Positions 56,602-64,000 of a stretch of DNA of 64,000 nt are shown piece by piece (the stretch's first letter is position 1; each line of letters opens with the position of its first letter). Made by a program: the position numbers and the translations under genes. This DNA is from Mesorhizobium sp. DCY119. GTDB taxonomy: Bacteria > Pseudomonadota > Alphaproteobacteria > Rhizobiales > Rhizobiaceae. The notes beneath the pieces are model-generated. The model was given only the letters and a program-made list of their open reading frames with translations, ran no database searches and was not told the DNA's origin. The stretch covers positions 930,001-994,000 of the forward strand of contig NZ_CP031834.1 in the NCBI RefSeq assembly GCF_003590645.1. Reading direction: 5' to 3'.

Positions 56602-57918
56602 TTACTCAAGCAGCGGCGACCAGGCCGGGTCGGAGGCGTAGTTGGCCGTCGGGATGGCCTGTTCGTTGCGGCCCGTCAGGTCGATCGAGTGGAGCTTCGG
56701 TCCGCCCGCACCTGCGGCGTCGCGGAAGAACATCAGCACGCGGCCATTGGGCGCCCAGGTCGGGCCTTCCTGCTGGAAGCCCGAGGAAAGAATGCGCTCG
56801 CCCGAACCGTCGGTCTTCATCACACCGATCTGGAACTGGCCGCCTGCCTGCTTGGTGAAGGCGATCAGGTCGCCGCGCGGCGACCATACCGGCGTCGAAT
56901 AGGTGCCGTCGCCGAAGGAGATGCGGGTCTGGCCTGAACCGTCCGCGCCCATGACGTAAATCTGCGGGCGGCCGCCGCGGTCGGAGGTGAAGACGACCTT
57001 GGAGCCGTCCGGTGAATAGGACGGCGAGGTGTCGATCGAGTTCGAATTGGTCAGGCGCGTGGTGGTGCGGCTGCGCAGGTCCATGGCGAAGACGTTGGAA
57101 TTGCCGTCGTCGCGCAGCAGGCTCATGATGACCTTCTGGCCGTCGGGCGAGAAGCGCGGGGCGAAGGTCATGCCGGGGAAATTGCCGACGAGTTCGCGCT
57201 GGCCGGTCTCGATCTGAAGCAGATAGACCTGCGGCTGGCCGCTCTCATAGGACATGTAGGTGATTTCCTGGCGCGTCGGCGAAAAGCGCGGCGTCAGCAC
57301 GATCGAACGGCCATCGGACAAATAGCGGATGTTCGCGCCGTCCTGGTCCATGATGGCGAGGCGCTTCTTGCGCTGGTTCTTGGCGCCCGATTCGTCGATG
57401 AAGACGACGCGGGTGTCGAAATAGCCCTTCTCACCGGTCAGGCGCTCATAAATGGCGTCGGCGATGATGTGGGCGACGCGGCGCGAATTGGCCCGCGAGG
57501 AGAAGAACTGCTCGCCGATAAGCTGCTGGCCGGCAAAGGTGTCCCACAGCCGGAACTCCGCCTTCAGCCTGCCGTCCGCTTCCTGGCTGACCCGGCCGGT
57601 GACGAGCGCCTGTGCGTTGATGACCTTCCAGTCCTCGAAGCGCGGGGCGGCGTCCGGATTGGAGATCTTTTCGATGAAGGCGCCCTTGTCGATCGGCGCG
57701 AACAGGCCGGAACGCTTCAGGTCGGCTGCGACGATGCTGGAAATCTCGGCACCGACTGCATCACCCGACAGGAAGTCGGTGATGGCGACCGGCAGCGGCT
57801 CGACCGTGCCCTTGTTGACGTCGATCTCGACCAGCGCATGGGCCGGCAGAGTGGCGACCGCGCTCAGCCCCGTGGCAAGCGCCCCCATCAGCATGATCGT
57901 CTTGAAAAAATTCTTCAT
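56602..57918 (-). CDS. tolB: Tol-Pal system protein TolB
   Basis: 438 aa periplasmic protein. The signal peptide covers about residues 1-28 (core [21 protein letters not shown]). The N-terminal D1 domain (IPIAITDF-like [12 protein letters not shown]) is followed by a six-bladed beta-propeller with WD-like repeats such as [58 protein letters not shown] and [12 protein letters not shown]. TolB shuttles between Pal and the Omp layer. It is separated from pal by 211 bases. Confidence 0.98.
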   Translation of the reverse strand: MKNFFKTIMLMGALATGLSAVATLPAHALVEIDVNKGTVEPLPVAITDFLSGDAVGAEISSIVAADLKRSGLFAPIDKGAFIEKISNPDAAPRFEDWKVINAQALVTGRVSQEADGRLKAEFRLWDTFAGQQLIGEQFFSSRANSRRVAHIIADAIYERLTGEKGYFDTRVVFIDESGAKNQRKKRLAIMDQDGANIRYLSDGRSIVLTPRFSPTRQEITYMSYESGQPQVYLLQIETGQRELVGNFPGMTFAPRFSPDGQKVIMSLLRDDGNSNVFAMDLRSRTTTRLTNSNSIDTSPSYSPDGSKVVFTSDRGGRPQIYVMGADGSGQTRISFGDGTYSTPVWSPRGDLIAFTKQAGGQFQIGVMKTDGSGERILSSGFQQEGPTWAPNGRVLMFFRDAAGAGGPKLHSIDLTGRNEQAIPTANYASDPAWSPLLE

Positions 57919-57956
57919 GAAGTTCGGCCTCTTTGGTCCAGATGCGCGGATGTGGG

Positions 57957-59021
57957 TCAGAACATCTCGCTGGGGTCGAAATTGACGATGACGTCAGCCC
58001 AGGCGTCATATTTATCGGCGGGAAGATTGTAGGGCGAGCAACGCGAGACGGCGCGGCGGGCAGCTTCTGCGGCCGCACGTTCGACGCCGGAGCTGCCGCC
58101 ACCGGAAATGATCTCGGGGCTGCCTTCCAGCGCGCCGGTGCGGTCGAGCTTGAACTTGACCGAGACTTTCAGCGTGTCGCCGTCGAGCGCGCCGGCCGGA
58201 ATGTTCCAGCAGCGCTGCACCTGGCCGCGCAGCGCGTCCATTTCGCTCATCGACAGCTTGGAGCCGCCGGTGGTCTTTTCGCCGCCCAGCGATGCCTGTT
58301 CGGTCGAGCGCTTGGCGCCGCCACCGGAAGCCTTGTCCTTGTTGAGGAGGGCTGCGACCTCGTCGGCGTTGAATGACTTTTCCGTCGATTTCGGCTTGGC
58401 GGCTGCTTCCTTGGCCGGCTTTTCGGCTTCCTTGCGGTCCGGCGTCTTTGCCGTCTGGGCCTGTGGCGGCTGCGGCTTGGCCGCCGGCGAGGGCGCGGTA
58501 TTCGGCAACTGGACGGTCTCGGCGTCGGGCTTTTCAGCCGCGATCGTCTCGGCCACCGGGTCCGGCTTCACTTCCTGCTTGGGCTGCGGCTGCGGCGTCA
58601 CTTCGGTGGCGGGCACCGGCGTCGGCTTGGGCTCTTCCTGCTTCACCGGTTCGGGCTTGGGCTGCTCGGGCGCAGGCTTGGGTGTCGGCTCGGGCGAGGG
58701 CGGCGGCGCGTCGGCTGCTTCCACCGGCTTGGGCTTGGCTTCCGGCGTCGGCTTCTTGTCGGTGTCGACGGTGTTTTCGCCGACCTTCTGCGCGTCCGGC
58801 ACGATGTCGGGGCGCTGCGTCGGCTTGGGCGCAGGCTTTTCATTGACGGCGGCGGTCTTGTCGCCCTGCTGGATCTGGGTGATTTCCTCGATCGGAATGA
58901 TGTCGACCGGAAACGCCTCGACATCGGCGACCTCGAGGGCGCTCGGTGCCGACAGCGTCAGCATGCCGAAGGTAAGGACCGCGACATGCAGGACAACCGA
59001 TGTGGTGAGACCGGCCTTCAT
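57957..59021 (-). CDS. tolA: TolA-like energy-transducing protein
   Basis: 354 aa. One transmembrane segment near residues 5-25 ([19 protein letters not shown]), then a very long Pro/Ala/Lys/Glu linker to about 240 (VEKPKP-type runs), replacing the long alpha-helix of the enterobacterial protein. The C-terminal domain at about 250-354 ([42 protein letters not shown]) is the TolA domain III fold that meets TolB and Pal. TolA couples the TolQR proton motor to the outer membrane. Position between tolR and tolB supports the name. Confidence 0.93.
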   Translation of the reverse strand: MKAGLTTSVVLHVAVLTFGMLTLSAPSALEVADVEAFPVDIIPIEEITQIQQGDKTAAVNEKPAPKPTQRPDIVPDAQKVGENTVDTDKKPTPEAKPKPVEAADAPPPSPEPTPKPAPEQPKPEPVKQEEPKPTPVPATEVTPQPQPKQEVKPDPVAETIAAEKPDAETVQLPNTAPSPAAKPQPPQAQTAKTPDRKEAEKPAKEAAAKPKSTEKSFNADEVAALLNKDKASGGGAKRSTEQASLGGEKTTGGSKLSMSEMDALRGQVQRCWNIPAGALDGDTLKVSVKFKLDRTGALEGSPEIISGGGSSGVERAAAEAARRAVSRCSPYNLPADKYDAWADVIVNFDPSEMF

Positions 59022-59027
59022 CGAATT

Positions 59028-59486
59028 CTACTGGTCCTGTTCCTGCAGCGTCACAAGGCCGATCTTGGTGTAGCCGGCCGCCTGGATGCGGGCCATCACC
59101 TTCATGACCGTGCCGTAGTCGGCGGTCTTGTCGCCGCGCACATAGATGCGTTCCTCATAGCCGGCCTGCGCGATCGCGCCGAGCTTGGGCACCAGTTCCT
59201 CGATCGGGATCTCGGTTTCCTGGATATGGATCTGGCCGGCCTGGTTGATCGAGATGGTGATCGGCTGGGTTTCGGAATTCAGCGCCTTGGCCTGCGTTTC
59301 GGGCAGGTCGATCGGTACGCCGACCGTCATCAGCGGGGCTGCCACCATGAAGATGATGAGCAGCACCAGCATCACGTCGACGAAAGGCGTGACGTTGATT
59401 TCGGACATCAGGCCGTGATGGCGGCCGCGCCGCCTGTGGCCGCGCCCTCCGCGTCCGCCTCCCGCCGCTCCTACAGACATTCCCAT
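59028..59486 (-). CDS. tolR: Tol-Pal system protein TolR
   Basis: 152 aa ExbD/TolR family. An N-terminal Gly/Arg-rich tail is followed by one transmembrane helix at about 30-50 (INVTPFVDVMLVLLIIFMVAAP), with the proton-carrying Asp near residue 37. The periplasmic domain ends in KVMARIQAAGYTKIGLVT. It forms the stator with TolQ. The intergenic distances to tolQ and tolA are 12 and 6 bases, so the genes are co-transcribed. Confidence 0.97.
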   Translation of the reverse strand: MGMSVGAAGGGRGGRGHRRRGRHHGLMSEINVTPFVDVMLVLLIIFMVAAPLMTVGVPIDLPETQAKALNSETQPITISINQAGQIHIQETEIPIEELVPKLGAIAQAGYEERIYVRGDKTADYGTVMKVMARIQAAGYTKIGLVTLQEQDQ

Positions 59487-59498
59487 GATTGCTCTACC

Positions 59499-60209
59499 TC
59501 AGGCCTTGGCCGCGACTTTTTCATCGATTTGGCGCGAGAGTATGGCGGAGAACTCGTCCGCGAACCCTTCCATACGCACCGCGATCTTGCTCGCGTCCGA
59601 TGACAGCTTGTTGTAGGCGATGACCGCCGGGATAGCGGCGAGCAGGCCGATAGCGGTCGCCAGCAGCGCTTCGGCGATGCCGGGGGCGACGACGGCGAGG
59701 TTGGTCGACTTCGATCCGGCGATGGCCTGGAACGAGGTCATGATGCCGACCACGGTGCCGAACAGGCCGATGAAGGGGGCTGCCGAACCGATGGTGGCGA
59801 GGAAGCCGAGCCGGCCTTCCATGCGCTCCATCTCGCGGGTCAGCGCCAGGTCCATCGCCTTGTCGATGCGGGTCTGGAGGCCCAACGGTGCCTTTGCGCC
59901 CTTCTCAAAACTCTTCTTCCACTCGCGCATGGCAGCGACGAAAATCGCGCCCATGCCGGTGGTCTTGCGGTCCGACAGCGTGCGGTAAAGTTCTTCCAGC
60001 GACTGTCCCGACCAGAAGATCTGCTCGAAGCGGTTCAGTGCCGAGCGCATCCGGCTATAGGCGATGAGCTTGTCGACGACGATCGCCCAGGTCCAGACGG
60101 AAGCGCCGAGCAGGCCGAGCATCACCAGCTTGACGACCCAGCCGGCCTGCCAGAAAAGCGCCCAGATGGACAGTTGTGCGCTCGGTTCGGCGAGTGCGAG
60201 ATTTTCCAT
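59499..60209 (-). CDS. tolQ: Tol-Pal system protein TolQ
   Basis: 236 aa with three transmembrane helices (about 20-42, 140-163 and 172-200) of the ExbB/TolQ/MotA family. The segment GLLAAIPAVIAYNKLSSD is conserved, as is the pore-lining stretch IGLFGTVVGIMTSFQAI. The start at 60209 (MENLALAEPS) is the conserved one; the frame is open 33 codons upstream. ybgC, the usual gene before tolQ, is not here; a 53-aa membrane protein gene lies upstream instead. Confidence 0.97.
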   Translation of the reverse strand: MENLALAEPSAQLSIWALFWQAGWVVKLVMLGLLGASVWTWAIVVDKLIAYSRMRSALNRFEQIFWSGQSLEELYRTLSDRKTTGMGAIFVAAMREWKKSFEKGAKAPLGLQTRIDKAMDLALTREMERMEGRLGFLATIGSAAPFIGLFGTVVGIMTSFQAIAGSKSTNLAVVAPGIAEALLATAIGLLAAIPAVIAYNKLSSDASKIAVRMEGFADEFSAILSRQIDEKVAAKA

Positions 60210-60469
60210 GATAAGACAGTCCTTAATATTTCCGGGCGCCGCTCGCGGCCCGCCCTTGCGCATCATCCCATGTGGTCCGTTCGCGCGAAGCTTCCGGAAG
60301 TGCCCCAAAATGCGCCGTTGCCGGCCTTTTCAAGGCGAAATTTGGTCAAAGGAAGGCGTTAAAAAAAGACGCATTCCTAACGATCTTCTTCATGAACTGT
60401 TATGGTTAAGGATGAGTTAGTGTTTGCGGCGCGCGAATGCGAAGCTTTTATTTTTCCGCAAGTCGCTCT

Positions 60470-60631
60470 TCAGACCGCGTGGCTCAGCAATACAGTCAGC
60501 CCGATCGCCCCCAGCGCCAGCACCGCCAGCTTCCAGAAATCGCGCCGCTGCCTGAGGCCCGGCAAGCCAAGCGGCTTGATGAGCTGGATTGCCATTATGG
60601 CTATGATGACGAGCGACAGCGCCTTGGACAT
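60470..60631 (-). CDS. 53-aa membrane protein upstream of tolQ
   Basis: The sequence from ATG 60631 has two hydrophobic helices (LSLVIIAIMAIQLIKPLG and WKLAVLALGAIGLTVLL) separated by a short basic loop (GLRQRRD). I recall similar small rhizobial proteins beginning MSKALSLVIIAIMAIQ, which supports a real gene. The role is unknown. The frame is also open to 60721, but there the translation is Gln/His/Cys-rich and unconserved. No obvious ribosome-binding site. Confidence 0.6.
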   Translation of the reverse strand: MSKALSLVIIAIMAIQLIKPLGLPGLRQRRDFWKLAVLALGAIGLTVLLSHAV

Positions 60632-60709
60632 GGCCGTGTTTGAGCAGCAATGCGGGTGGCTGTCAAAGTGGTTGTCTGGTTGTCTCTGAACGCAGGGCAA
60701 TTGCGCTTG

Positions 60710-60852
60710 AAGGACCCCCACCCCTAACCCCTCCCGACAAGGGGGAGGGGGACAATTTCGTCGCCATCGCCACGAGAAACAGTGAAGATTGGGGCGGAGC
60801 GCGCGGAAAATTTCCCTCCCCCTTGTGGGGAGGGGCTAGGGGTGGGGTCCTT
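60710..60852. repeat. imperfect inverted repeat between the small membrane protein gene and the acyl-CoA synthetase
   Basis: The arm beginning AAGGACCCCCACCCCTAACC (60710-60748) is matched, in reverse complement with a few differences, by 60814-60852 ending in GGGGTGGGGTCCTT. It shares the CCCTCCCCCTTG core of the thiP and serA elements. It fills most of the 344-base gap, which has no other feature I can support. Confidence 0.8.
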
Positions 60853-60975
60853 CACCCGCTCAGACCCATCAGAATTCCCCCCGGCGATAGTCCGTTTATC
60901 CCTTAGTCAGATGGACGCCTGCCCTGATCTTCATCTAAGACGGCCACAGTCTGTCGCCGCTTGGGAGGTGTTGCG

Positions 60976-62880
60976 ATGCGTTCGCGTTATCATGAAGTCT
61001 ATGAAAGCTGGCAAAAGGACCCGGAGGCGTTCTGGGCCGAGGCAGCGCGCGACATCGACTGGGTAAAGCCGTGGGACGAGGTCTTTGATGCCGACGCCGG
61101 CGTCTATGGCCGCTGGTTCGCGGGCGCCGAATGCAACACCTGCTTCAACGCGGTCGACCGCCATGTCGCCGGTGGCCGCGCCGGCCAGCTCGCGTTGATT
61201 TACGACAGCCCGATCACCGGCACCCAGAAAAAATTCACCTATGCCGAGCTTCTGGCGGAAGTCACCGCACTCGCCGCCGTGCTCCAGGATCAGGGTGTGG
61301 AAAAGGGCGATCGCGTCATCATCTACATGCCGATGGTGCCGGAAGCGGTCTTCGCCATGCTCGCCTGTGCCCGCATCGGTGCCGTCCATTCGGTGGTGTT
61401 CGGCGGCTTTGCCGCGCGCGAACTCGCAACCCGGCTGGACGACGCGACGCCGAAGCTGATCATCTCCGCCTCCTGCGGCATCGAGCCGGGACGCGTGGTC
61501 GCCTACAAGCCGTTGCTCGACGGCGCCATCGAACTGGCGTGGCACAAGCCTTCCGCCTGCATCGTCCTTCAGCGCGAGCAGCAGACCTGCGACCTGATCC
61601 CCGGCCGCGATGTCGACTATGCCGAGACGGTTGAAGCTGCGAAGGCCTTTGGCCGCGTGGTGCCCTGCGTGCCGGTCGCCGCCACCGATCCGCTCTACGT
61701 GCTCTACACCTCCGGCACGACCGGCCAGCCCAAGGGCGTCGTACGCGACAATGGCGGGCACATGGTGGCGCTGAAATGGTCGATGGAAAACGAATACGGC
61801 GTCAAGCCGGGCGAGGTGTTCTGGGCCGCTTCCGATGTCGGCTGGGTGGTCGGTCATTCCTACATCGTCTATGCGCCGCTGCTGCATGGCTGCACCACCA
61901 TCCTGTTCGAGGGCAAGCCGGTCGGCACGCCCGATGCCGGCACCTTCTGGCGGGTGATTTCCGAGCATGGCGTCGTTGCCCTGTTCACCGCCCCGACCGC
62001 CTTCCGCGCCATCAAGGGGCAGGACCCGAAGGGCGAGTTCGTGCCGAAATACGACCTCTCGAAATTCCGCACGCTGTTCCTTGCCGGCGAGCGCGCCGAC
62101 CCCGAAACGATCAAATGGGCAGAGCGCAACCTCAACGTCCCCGTCATCGATCATTGGTGGCAGACCGAGACCGGAAGTCCGATCAGCCAGAACCCGGTCG
62201 GGCTCGGGCAGCTGCCGGTCAAATACGGCTCGCCCGGCGTGCCGATGCCCGGATACGACGTGCAGATCCTTGACGATGCCGGCCACCCGGTGCCGCGCGG
62301 CACGCTCGGCAATGTCGTGGTCAAGCTGCCGCTGCCGCCCGGCTGCCTGCCGACGCTGTGGAATGCCGGTGAGCGCTTTCGCGAGGCCTATCTCATCGAA
62401 TTCCCCGGCTATTACAAAACCGCCGACGCCGGCTATATCGACGATGAGAACTACCTCTTCATCATGGCCCGCACCGACGACATCATCAATGTCGCCGGCC
62501 ACCGGCTTTCCACCGGCGGCATGGAGGAGGTGCTGGCCGAGCATCCCGACGTTGCCGAATGCGCCGTCATCGGCATCGCCGACGCCATGAAGGGGCAGGT
62601 GCCCTGCGGCTTCGTCGTGCTCAATGCCGGCGTTTCCCGCGACGCCGCCGACATCGAGAAGGAAGTGGTGGCGCTGGTGCGCGAGCGCATCGGCCCGGTC
62701 GCCGCCTTCCGTATCGTGGTGGCAATCAAGCGCCTGCCCAAGACGCGGTCGGGAAAAATCCTGCGCGCCACCATGCAGAAGATCGCCGACCGCGAGGATT
62801 GGAAGATGCCGGCCACGATCGACGATCCCGCCATCCTCGACGAGATCAAGGCGGCGCTCAATGCGCGGGGGATCGGCTAG
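60976..62880 (+). CDS. prpE: acyl-CoA synthetase, propionate/acetate-CoA ligase type (PrpE-like)
   Basis: 634 aa ANL-family ligase. It activates a short-chain fatty acid with ATP and CoA. The P-loop YTSGTTGQPKG is near residues 240-250, the WWQTETG motif near 392-398, RTDDIINVAGHRL near 500 and the catalytic Lys in TRSGKILR at the end. The PrpE-like N-terminus YHEVYESWQKDPEAFW and the DVGWVVGHSYIVYAPL segment favour propionyl-CoA or ACSS3-type synthetase over acetyl-CoA synthetase (Acs). GGGAGGT precedes the ATG. The exact substrate is not proven. SRPBCC and SDR genes follow. Confidence 0.9.
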   Translation: MRSRYHEVYESWQKDPEAFWAEAARDIDWVKPWDEVFDADAGVYGRWFAGAECNTCFNAVDRHVAGGRAGQLALIYDSPITGTQKKFTYAELLAEVTALAAVLQDQGVEKGDRVIIYMPMVPEAVFAMLACARIGAVHSVVFGGFAARELATRLDDATPKLIISASCGIEPGRVVAYKPLLDGAIELAWHKPSACIVLQREQQTCDLIPGRDVDYAETVEAAKAFGRVVPCVPVAATDPLYVLYTSGTTGQPKGVVRDNGGHMVALKWSMENEYGVKPGEVFWAASDVGWVVGHSYIVYAPLLHGCTTILFEGKPVGTPDAGTFWRVISEHGVVALFTAPTAFRAIKGQDPKGEFVPKYDLSKFRTLFLAGERADPETIKWAERNLNVPVIDHWWQTETGSPISQNPVGLGQLPVKYGSPGVPMPGYDVQILDDAGHPVPRGTLGNVVVKLPLPPGCLPTLWNAGERFREAYLIEFPGYYKTADAGYIDDENYLFIMARTDDIINVAGHRLSTGGMEEVLAEHPDVAECAVIGIADAMKGQVPCGFVVLNAGVSRDAADIEKEVVALVRERIGPVAAFRIVVAIKRLPKTRSGKILRATMQKIADREDWKMPATIDDPAILDEIKAALNARGIG

Positions 62881-62884
62881 AACG

Positions 62885-63355
62885 ATGGGAAGAACCGACA
62901 AGGCGTCTCGCATCGTCACGGCTTCGCCGGCTACTGTCTACAATGCCTTCGTCGATCCGGCTGCCCTGGTGGAGTGGCTGCCGCCCAAGGGAATGATTGC
63001 CAGGATCGAAACCTTCGAACCGAAGGCCGGCGGCCATTACCGAATGTCGTTGACGTATGATGCGCCCGATCCTTCGGTGCGTGGAAAGGCCTCCGAAGAC
63101 ACCGATATCGTGGAGGGACGCTTCGTCGAACTGGTGCCGAATGATCGCGTCGTGCAGATCGTGACGTTCGAATCGGACGACCCGGCTTTTGCAGGTGAAA
63201 TGAAGATGACCTGGAGTCTCAGGCCTGTGGCCGGCGGGACGGAAGTCAGCATCGTCTGCGAGAATGTGCCGGAAGGCATACGTGCGGAAGATCATGCGGC
63301 AGGACTTTCCTCCACGCTCGACAATCTAGCGGAATTTGTCCGGCAGCTTGTATAG
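62885..63355 (+). CDS. SRPBCC (AHSA1-like) family protein
   Basis: 156 aa, START-like fold. The start IVTASPATVYNAFVDPAALVEWLPPKGM, followed by RMSLTYDAP and EGRFVELVPNDRVVQIVTFES and a final amphipathic helix (STLDNLAEFVRQL) are diagnostic. AHSA1-like proteins bind hydrophobic ligands, but function is rarely known. The ATG lies five bases after the acyl-CoA synthetase stop codon, so it belongs to that operon. Confidence 0.9.
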   Translation: MGRTDKASRIVTASPATVYNAFVDPAALVEWLPPKGMIARIETFEPKAGGHYRMSLTYDAPDPSVRGKASEDTDIVEGRFVELVPNDRVVQIVTFESDDPAFAGEMKMTWSLRPVAGGTEVSIVCENVPEGIRAEDHAAGLSSTLDNLAEFVRQLV

Positions 63356-63417
63356 CGGAAACCCTGTTCCGATCGCCTTCGCGTGGATATAAACCGGCCA
63401 AGCGAACGGAGAATTCC

Positions 63418-64000
63418 ATGGCCCTTACCGGCAAGACGGCGATCGTAACGGGTGCGGCGGGCGGCATCGGGCTGGCGATCGCCCAGCGTTTCCTGCATGA
63501 CGGCGCCCGCGTGATGATCGCCGATGTCGATCACGAAAAGGGCGAAAAGGCCGAACGCGATCTCGCCAAGCTCGGCAAGGTCCAGTTCGTCAAGGCCGAT
63601 GTCGGCAAGCGCCTCGACATCCACAATCTGGTCGCCGCCACCATCGATGCCTTCGGCGACATCGACATTCTCGTCAACAATGCCGGCATCGTCCACGGCG
63701 CCGATTTCCTGGAGCTCAAGGAAGAGGATTTCGACCGCGTGCTGCAGGTCAATCTGAAGGGTTCCTTCCTCGCCGGCCAGGCGGTCGCCCGCTTCATGGT
63801 CGAGAAAGTGGAGAAGGGTGGGTCTGCCGGCTCCATCATCAACATGTCCTCGATCAACGCCGTCGTGGCTCTCCCCGATCAGGTCGCCTATTCCGTCTCC
63901 AAGGGTGGCGTGAACCAGCTCACCAGGGCAATGGCACTGTCGCTGGCGCCTCATGGCGTTCGCGTCAACGCCATAGGCCCCGGCTCGATCATGACGGACA
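63418..64000 (+). CDS. short-chain dehydrogenase/reductase, 5' part (cut by window edge)
   Basis: The first 194 codons of an SDR oxidoreductase. The NAD(P)-binding motif VTGAAGGIGLA, NNAG, the catalytic Ser in NMSSINAV and YSVSK are present, and the sequence breaks off at RVNAIGPGSIMTD. The Asp after beta-strand 2 (IADVDHEKGE) suggests NAD rather than NADP. GGAG lies before the ATG. It follows the SRPBCC gene by 62 bases. The substrate cannot be told. Confidence 0.92.
   Translation, partial: MALTGKTAIVTGAAGGIGLAIAQRFLHDGARVMIADVDHEKGEKAERDLAKLGKVQFVKADVGKRLDIHNLVAATIDAFGDIDILVNNAGIVHGADFLELKEEDFDRVLQVNLKGSFLAGQAVARFMVEKVEKGGSAGSIINMSSINAVVALPDQVAYSVSKGGVNQLTRAMALSLAPHGVRVNAIGPGSIMTD

Noticed and set aside
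60931-62919. 662-codon open frame on the minus strand across the acyl-CoA synthetase gene
   Set aside because: It is antisense to a clear ANL-family gene; its translation is rich in His/Asp/Gly and lacks family motifs. It arises from third-position GC bias.

Overview
The window is a continuous 64 kb piece of a GC-rich alphaproteobacterial chromosome. The gene set and neighbourhoods point to the Rhizobiales, most likely Mesorhizobium or another Phyllobacteriaceae member. Support comes from phaR/phaAB for polyhydroxybutyrate, an RpoH2-type sigma factor, thiBPQ behind a TPP riboswitch, Omp25/31-type porin-like proteins, a serC leader RNA, and the tolQRAB-pal-cpoB-tilS-ftsH block. The genus is an inference. 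No rRNA, tRNA, CRISPR array, prophage or transposase gene was seen.

Layout. 1-9.4 kb: the 3' end of one gamma-glutamyltransferase gene, a small secreted protein, a hybrid histidine kinase, ispA, mtgA, rpmF, a small membrane protein, a DUF1062 protein, a GlcG/HbpS-like protein and a second, complete gamma-glutamyltransferase. 9.4-15.2 kb: a DUF2946/PepSY membrane pair, phaR divergent from phaA-phaB, and aqpZ. 15.2-16.2 kb: about 1 kb without a gene, holding three degenerate direct repeats and a dense cluster of GANTC (CcrM) sites. 16.2-21.7 kb: a Suv3-like helicase, an S4/HslR protein, fdxA, carD and a DUF6494 protein. 21.7-26.1 kb: a DmdC-like acyl-CoA dehydrogenase divergent from rpoH2, then an M48 metalloprotease. 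26.2-32.5 kb: thiQ, thiP, thiB and a TPP riboswitch, divergent from thiamine pyrophosphokinase and an ABC-F ATPase. 32.8-37.6 kb: a proline/alanine-rich membrane protein, purA, an EamA transporter and a FitAB-type toxin-antitoxin pair. 37.7-43.1 kb: serA, serC, the serC leader with a nearby candidate small RNA, and two outer-membrane beta-barrels.

43.3-54.6 kb: glmM and ftsH, normally close together in related genomes, are separated here by about 6.5 kb of accessory genes. These are a diheme cytochrome and a beta-helix protein (tight pair) divergent from a TetR regulator, a secreted Cys-repeat protein, a small orphan protein, and a MarR/cupin divergent pair with a duplicated operator. 53.2-60.6 kb: tilS, cpoB, pal, tolB, tolA, tolR, tolQ, all on the minus strand, plus a 53-aa membrane protein. 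60.9-64 kb: a propionate/acetate-type acyl-CoA synthetase, an SRPBCC protein and a truncated SDR.

Palindromic mosaic repeats of at least three families sit in most of the larger gaps. Two of them run into coding sequence: one gives ThiP its apparent N-terminus and one lies inside the signal-peptide region of the diheme cytochrome. Those two cases, the GANTC repeat region and the accessory island between glmM and ftsH are the parts most worth a second look.
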